The position numbers and the translations under genes are program-made. A DNA stretch of 47,377 bases, from assembly GCA_023146115.1 (NCBI GenBank), contig JAGLCS010000070.1, positions 1 to 47,377 on the forward strand, given 5' to 3'. Origin of the DNA: Abyssibacter sp. (GTDB taxonomy: Bacteria > Pseudomonadota > Gammaproteobacteria > Nevskiales > OUC007). Numbering within the stretch: the stretch's first letter is position 1; the number at the start of each line of letters is the position of its first letter. The notes below the pieces were generated by a model, which made no database searches, had not been told where the DNA came from, and saw nothing but the letters and a program-made list of their open reading frames with translations. Below, one piece after another: positions 43,861 through 47,377 of this stretch.

Positions 43861-45209
43861 CTGAACGACGCTATTTCGGGACCGACGGCATCCGTGGCCG
43901 TGTAGGTGAGGGCGCGATGACGCCCGAGTTCATGCTGAAACTTGGCTGGGCCGTTGGCGAGCACCTTCGCCACACCACCGGACGCAGCAAGGTCGTCATT
44001 GGAAAAGACACGAGGTTATCCGGCTATCTATTTGAATCCGCGCTGGAAGCCGGATTTGCTTCAGCTGGAATTGACGTGCTTCTTGTTGGGCCAATGCCGA
44101 CGCCCGCCATCGCCTACCTGACCAGCACATTCCGCGCTCAGGTGGGTGTTGTCGTTAGCGCTTCACACAACCCGCACTACGACAACGGGATCAAACTGTT
44201 CGGCGCCGATGGGCGCAAACTTCCGGATACCGATGAACTCGAGATCGAGGCGGCACTGGAATCGGCCATGCACTGCGTGGCGCCGGAAGCCGTCGGGCGC
44301 GCCCGACGTATTGAAGATGCCGGCGGTCGCTACGTCGAATTCTGCAAGAGCACATTCAGGTCACCCGCGGCGCTGCACGGCCTGCGCGTTGCCGTGGACT
44401 GCGGCAACGGAGCGACTTATCACGTGGCCGGCGATGTCCTGCGAGAGTTGGGCGCCTCGGTCACCGAACTTGCGGTAAAGCCGGACGGCTTCAACATCAA
44501 CCAAGGCTGTGGCGCCACCGATCTGGCACTGCTGCAACGCACCGTCACAGAACAACAGCTCGACCTGGGCATCGCCTTCGACGGCGATGGAGACCGCTGC
44601 ATGATGGTCACACGCTCAGGTCAGGTCGTCGACGGCGATCAGCTCGTTTACGTCATCGCCACCTCACGCAAACAGCGCAAGAAACTCCGAGGCCCCGTGG
44701 TCGGCACGCTCATGAGCAATCTTGGCGTTGAGCAGGCGCTGATGGAGCAGGGCATTGAGTTCATCCGCGCCAAGGTCGGCGACCGTTATGTGATGGAGCA
44801 GCTACTAACCCATGACGGCCTCATCGGTGGAGAGTCCTCCGGCCATGTCATCTGCCTGGATCGAACCAGCACCGGAGACGGGATCGTCACCGCGTTGCAG
44901 GTTCTGGCGGTCATCATGAACTCCGGTCAAAGTCTCGAAGAACTGATCGCACCGATTCACCTGTATCCACAGTTGCTGGTCAACGTTCGCCTGGAAAGCG
45001 GGGATGCGAACAGTGTATTGACGGCTGCCGCAGTCCAGCAGGCCAAGCAGGCAGTCGAAGCCGAGCTGAAAGATGCCGGCCGTGTGCTACTTCGGCCATC
45101 AGGCACCGAGCCGGTGATCCGGGTCATGGTGGAAGGCGAGGATGGCGCCTCTGTTAAACACCATGCCGAACATATCGCCCAGGCCGTGCGTGACGTCAGC
45201 GCCGGCTGA
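43857..45209 (+). CDS. glmM: Phosphoglucosamine mutase GlmM
   Basis: This 450-residue enzyme converts glucosamine 6-phosphate to glucosamine 1-phosphate for peptidoglycan and lipopolysaccharide. It starts RRYFGTDGIRGRVGEG. The phosphorylated serine is Ser103 in VVSASHNPHYDNGIK, the Mg loop is IAFDGDGDRCM, and the sugar-binding loop is GGESSGH. The C-terminal phosphate-binding motif is RPSGTEPVIRVMVEG. ATG 43857 overlaps folP by 4 bases. Confidence 0.97.
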   Translation: MTERRYFGTDGIRGRVGEGAMTPEFMLKLGWAVGEHLRHTTGRSKVVIGKDTRLSGYLFESALEAGFASAGIDVLLVGPMPTPAIAYLTSTFRAQVGVVVSASHNPHYDNGIKLFGADGRKLPDTDELEIEAALESAMHCVAPEAVGRARRIEDAGGRYVEFCKSTFRSPAALHGLRVAVDCGNGATYHVAGDVLRELGASVTELAVKPDGFNINQGCGATDLALLQRTVTEQQLDLGIAFDGDGDRCMMVTRSGQVVDGDQLVYVIATSRKQRKKLRGPVVGTLMSNLGVEQALMEQGIEFIRAKVGDRYVMEQLLTHDGLIGGESSGHVICLDRTSTGDGIVTALQVLAVIMNSGQSLEELIAPIHLYPQLLVNVRLESGDANSVLTAAAVQQAKQAVEAELKDAGRVLLRPSGTEPVIRVMVEGEDGASVKHHAEHIAQAVRDVSAG

Positions 45210-45247
45210 ATGCCAACACCCGACAACGAATCGCAAGGACGAACCCA

Positions 45248-46003
45248 ATGACACGACCCACAATTGTTGCAGGCAACTGGAAAATGAACGGTTCGGTCGC
45301 CATGGCCGAAAACCTCACCGAGGAAATCGCCGCGGGCGCCAAGGACAGCAAAGCAAAGCTGATCATCTGCCCGCCCTTTCCGTATCTGGATGCAGTTGTC
45401 CGCACGCTAGGCGATTCCGAAATTCACGTTGGTGGACAGAATCTAGCCGATCAGCCCGACGCGGGCGCATACACCGGTGAGGTCAGCGGCGCCATGCTCC
45501 GCGACATTGGCTGTTGGTATGCCATCGTCGGTCATTCAGAACGCCGAAGCCTTTACGGTGAATCCAGCGAAGCGGTTGCAATTAAGTTCGGCCTGGCGCG
45601 CGATGCTGGACTTGTTCCAATTCTTTGTGTTGGAGAAACGCTGGAGCAGCGTGAGTCCGGACAGATGGAAGCGGTCCTGAAGGCTCAGCTCACAGCGGTG
45701 ATCGACATGCATGGCGTGGATGCTCTGCAAGATGCGATCCTGGCTTATGAGCCGGTGTGGGCCATCGGCACCGGCAAGACGGCCAGTCCCGAGCAGGCGC
45801 AGCAAGCGCACGCGTTTCTGCGAGAACAGGTCGCAGCCCAAAATGCTACAATCGCTAACGTACTCCCGATTCTGTACGGGGGTAGTGTCAAGCCCGGCAA
45901 CGCGCCGGAACTCTTCGCTCAAACCGATGTGGATGGTGGGCTGATTGGCGGGGCGTCTTTGAAGGCAGAAGACTTCCTCGGCATTGCATCCGCCGCATCC
46001 TGA
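45248..46003 (+). CDS. tpiA: Triosephosphate isomerase
   Basis: This 251-residue glycolytic enzyme interconverts dihydroxyacetone phosphate and glyceraldehyde 3-phosphate. Catalytic residues are Lys12 in NWKMNGS, His96 in IVGHSERRS and Glu168 in AYEPVWAIGTGK; the phosphate-binding ILYGGSVKPGNA is also present. ATG 45248 follows AAGGA. Its place between glmM and secG is common in many gammaproteobacteria. Confidence 0.97.
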   Translation: MTRPTIVAGNWKMNGSVAMAENLTEEIAAGAKDSKAKLIICPPFPYLDAVVRTLGDSEIHVGGQNLADQPDAGAYTGEVSGAMLRDIGCWYAIVGHSERRSLYGESSEAVAIKFGLARDAGLVPILCVGETLEQRESGQMEAVLKAQLTAVIDMHGVDALQDAILAYEPVWAIGTGKTASPEQAQQAHAFLREQVAAQNATIANVLPILYGGSVKPGNAPELFAQTDVDGGLIGGASLKAEDFLGIASAAS

Positions 46004-46018
46004 TCACGCAATTCAACC

Positions 46019-46363
46019 ATGTATACAGTTTTGGTCGTCGTCCAGGTCATCCTGGCGCTGAGTATTATTGGCCTCGTCTTTCTCCAGCAGGGGAAGGGCG
46101 CCGAGGCAGGGGCTGCATTCGGGAGCGGGGCATCTGGCACCGTATTCGGTGCAAAAGGTTCTGCTAACTTCCTGTCGCGCGCTACCGCGGCATCGGCAGC
46201 GCTGTTCTTTGCAGTGAGCCTGTCGTTGGCCTATCTGGTCAGTCAGCGCCATGAATCCAGCAGCGTGGTGGATCGCGTGTCACAGCCCGCAGCTGCCACG
46301 CAGGGTGTGCCTGACGAAGAATCAGTCCCACCGGCCGAGCCTTCGGACGAGATTCCGGAGTAG
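46019..46363 (+). CDS. secG: Protein translocase subunit SecG
   Basis: This 114-residue inner-membrane subunit of SecYEG has two helices: VLVVVQVILALSIIGLVFLQ, and the SAALFFAVSLSLAYLVSQ helix after a conserved loop GKGAEAGAAFGSGASGTVFG. The C-terminal tail is Pro- and Glu-rich (VPPAEPSDEIPE), usual for SecG. ATG 46019 lies 15 bases after tpiA. The tRNA-Leu gene follows. Confidence 0.94.
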   Translation: MYTVLVVVQVILALSIIGLVFLQQGKGAEAGAAFGSGASGTVFGAKGSANFLSRATAASAALFFAVSLSLAYLVSQRHESSSVVDRVSQPAAATQGVPDEESVPPAEPSDEIPE

Positions 46364-46443
46364 CGCTTTTCTTTTTAACGGCGGATTACTACAATTCGCC
46401 GCCCTCAGGGAGGCGCCAGGTTGTAGCCTGACGTTTCCCGAAT

Positions 46444-46528
46444 GCCGACGTGGCGGAATTGGTAGACGCGCTGTCTTGAGGGGGCAGTACCGAGAGGTGT
46501 CCCGGTTCGACTCCGGGCGTCGGCACCA
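46444..46528 (+). tRNA. leuU: tRNA-Leu, anticodon GAG, with encoded CCA
   Basis: GCCGACG (46444-46450) pairs with CGTCGGC (46518-46524), followed by A and CCA. The anticodon stem CTGTC/GGCAG holds the loop TTGAGGG, so the anticodon is GAG (46478-46480), decoding CUC and CUU. A variable arm (TACCGAGAGGTG) and a T-arm with GGTTCGACTCC are present, as in type II leucine tRNAs. E. coli leuU also lies beside secG. Confidence 0.95.
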
Positions 46529-46562
46529 ATCAAAAAAGCGCAGGGTTATCCTGACGCACATG

Positions 46563-46601
46563 AAAAAGCCGAGCCGTGAATCCACGCGCTCGGCTTTTTT
46601 T
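46563..46601 (+). terminator. Intrinsic terminator after the tRNA gene
   Basis: AAAAAGCCGAGC pairs with GCTCGGCTTTTT across a 13-base loop, and a T-run continues to 46601. The stem is symmetrical enough to stop transcription in both directions, including from the H-NS-family gene on the other strand. Confidence 0.85.
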
Positions 46602-46663
46602 AATGGCTGACGTTCCCTTGGCTGTTAGGCTGAACTCTGCACGCCCAACAGGGAAGTCAGTGC

Positions 46664-46972
46664 CTAGATCCGAAACTCTTCGCGAGACTTGCCAGCTGCT
46701 TCGGCTTCGGTAATCCAGTTGGGCGCACGGCCTACGCCAGCCCAGGTATTTCCGGTCGCGGGGTCGCGAAACTTAGGCGGACGTTTTACGCCGGTAGAAC
46801 CGCCGCCTTTACGTCCACTGCGACGACCATCCAGATCCGCAATCGTGATGCCATTATCGCTCATAATCTGGCGAATCTTGGCAATGGCTTCGCTCAACTC
46901 TTCCTTGCGAGCTTGCTCGGCCTGCTGTTCCAGTTCTTGAATCTTTTGACGAATCTCTTCGCTTTTTTTCAT
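46664..46972 (-). CDS. H-NS-family nucleoid-associated protein
   Basis: This 102-residue protein has a charged N-terminal coiled coil for oligomerisation (EEIRQKIQELEQQAEQARKE), a Gly-rich linker (RRSGRKGGGS) and the H-NS DNA-binding motif KFRDPATGNTWAGVGRAPNW. This C-terminal pattern is the TWAGVGRxPxW type seen in many beta- and gammaproteobacteria, binding AT-rich DNA and silencing foreign genes. ATG 46972 follows GGAGAATGGAAGC. A near-consensus promoter sits at 47009-47036, and the DNA further right is AT-richer than the rest of the window. An upstream frame to 47020 overlaps the promoter and is rejected. Confidence 0.92.
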   Translation of the reverse strand: MKKSEEIRQKIQELEQQAEQARKEELSEAIAKIRQIMSDNGITIADLDGRRSGRKGGGSTGVKRPPKFRDPATGNTWAGVGRAPNWITEAEAAGKSREEFRI

Positions 46973-47377
46973 GCTTCCATTCTCCGGTATCTGCTCAAAA
47001 GCAGGCGCATCATAAAACATTACGAAACTATTTCAACATCATAGATACAGATAAGTGGTGCAATGGACAATGCTTTTTCCATAACGGCAACGCATGGAAC
47101 AGGATCACCATTAAAATTGGCAGTAGCAATCGCAAATGCAACAGGCGGATTTGCAGGTCGTATCCAACACCTTCGGCCAGTTGCTGAAGTGCGGTACTAC
47201 CGTGCTCTGCGTGCTGTTACGAACAGAGCTCATCGACCCGGGGTGGACGGTGAGTAGCGGATGAGATTTCGGCGGCTGAGGCGATCGATATTCAATGTGC
47301 CGCAGTGATTCAGCTCAGCTTCTCGCCAACGATGACTAATGGCTACATGCATGACTTAACATAATATACATTATGCG
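46973..47377. other. AT-richer right edge with no recognised gene
   Basis: These 405 bases up to the window end hold the promoter of the H-NS-family gene and a plus-strand frame (47063-47257, 64 codons) that matches no family I know and lacks a ribosome-binding site. AT content rises between about 47005 and 47130 and again at the end, where CATAAT-ATAC-ATTATG (47360-47375) forms an inverted repeat. The region could be the start of an island beyond the window. Confidence 0.45.
47009..47036 (-). promoter_or_regulatory. Sigma70-type promoter of the H-NS-family gene
   Basis: Read on the minus strand, TTGAAA (47036-47031) and TATGAT (47014-47009) each match 5 of 6 consensus bases with a 16-base spacer. 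Transcription would start about 30 bases before the ribosome-binding site and ATG 46972. Confidence 0.6.

Noticed and set aside
47063-47257. Plus-strand frame of 64 codons at the right edge
   Set aside because: No ribosome-binding site, no family pattern and poor coding character.

Overview
This 47.4 kb, GC-rich window reads as chromosomal DNA of a Gram-negative gammaproteobacterium. The block greA-yhbY-rlmE-ftsH-folP-glmM-tpiA-secG-tRNA-Leu(GAG) at the right is typical of gammaproteobacteria. TonB receptor, porin and lipoprotein genes imply an outer membrane. The left two thirds carry genes for making and importing compatible solutes, so the host is probably marine or halophilic. I cannot name genus or species. 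No rRNA, CRISPR, insertion sequence, integrase or phage gene was seen.

Left part (1-9.2 kb): a PaaX-type regulator cut by the window edge and a TonB-dependent receptor lie on the minus strand. Divergent from the receptor is a plus-strand run of exported proteins: a DUF4331 protein, a lipoprotein with an Asp-Pro spacer, a TPR protein, a HupE/UreJ-type membrane protein and a NikL/CbiL-like protein. Their likely mature N-termini carry histidines placed for metal binding. This is the best candidate for an undescribed system, perhaps nickel, cobalt or copper handling. A VOC-fold gene follows.

9.2-16 kb: an overlapping minus-strand set (sulfotransferase, GT4 glycosyltransferase, DUF2334 deacetylase-like protein) looks like a glycoconjugate cassette. 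An epoxide-hydrolase-like gene follows. Divergent from it are the two methyltransferases that convert glycine to glycine betaine, then a DUF374 acyltransferase.

16-28 kb: an anchored M20 peptidase; an ArsR regulator with a zinc-type CDF exporter; a four-gene overlapping operon (glycerate kinase, HAD phosphatase, glucosyl-3-phosphoglycerate synthase, GH13 phosphorylase) that can make and recycle glucosylglycerate; a DUF4442 protein; and a porin followed by a BCCT transporter, a plausible two-membrane route for betaine uptake. Synthesis and import of betaine and synthesis and recycling of glucosylglycerate therefore lie within about 14 kb.

28-39.5 kb: a secreted M4 metalloprotease and a divergent 1014-residue BNR-repeat protein both end in GlyGly-CTERM-like (rhombosortase) tails. 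Then come ycgL, a bile-acid-symporter-family gene, a membrane diguanylate cyclase broken by one extra base, a PF10118 ferritin-like metal-dependent hydrolase and selO.

39.5-47.4 kb: the conserved housekeeping block, its tRNA-Leu and a strong terminator, then an H-NS-family gene with a good promoter and an AT-richer edge with no recognised gene.
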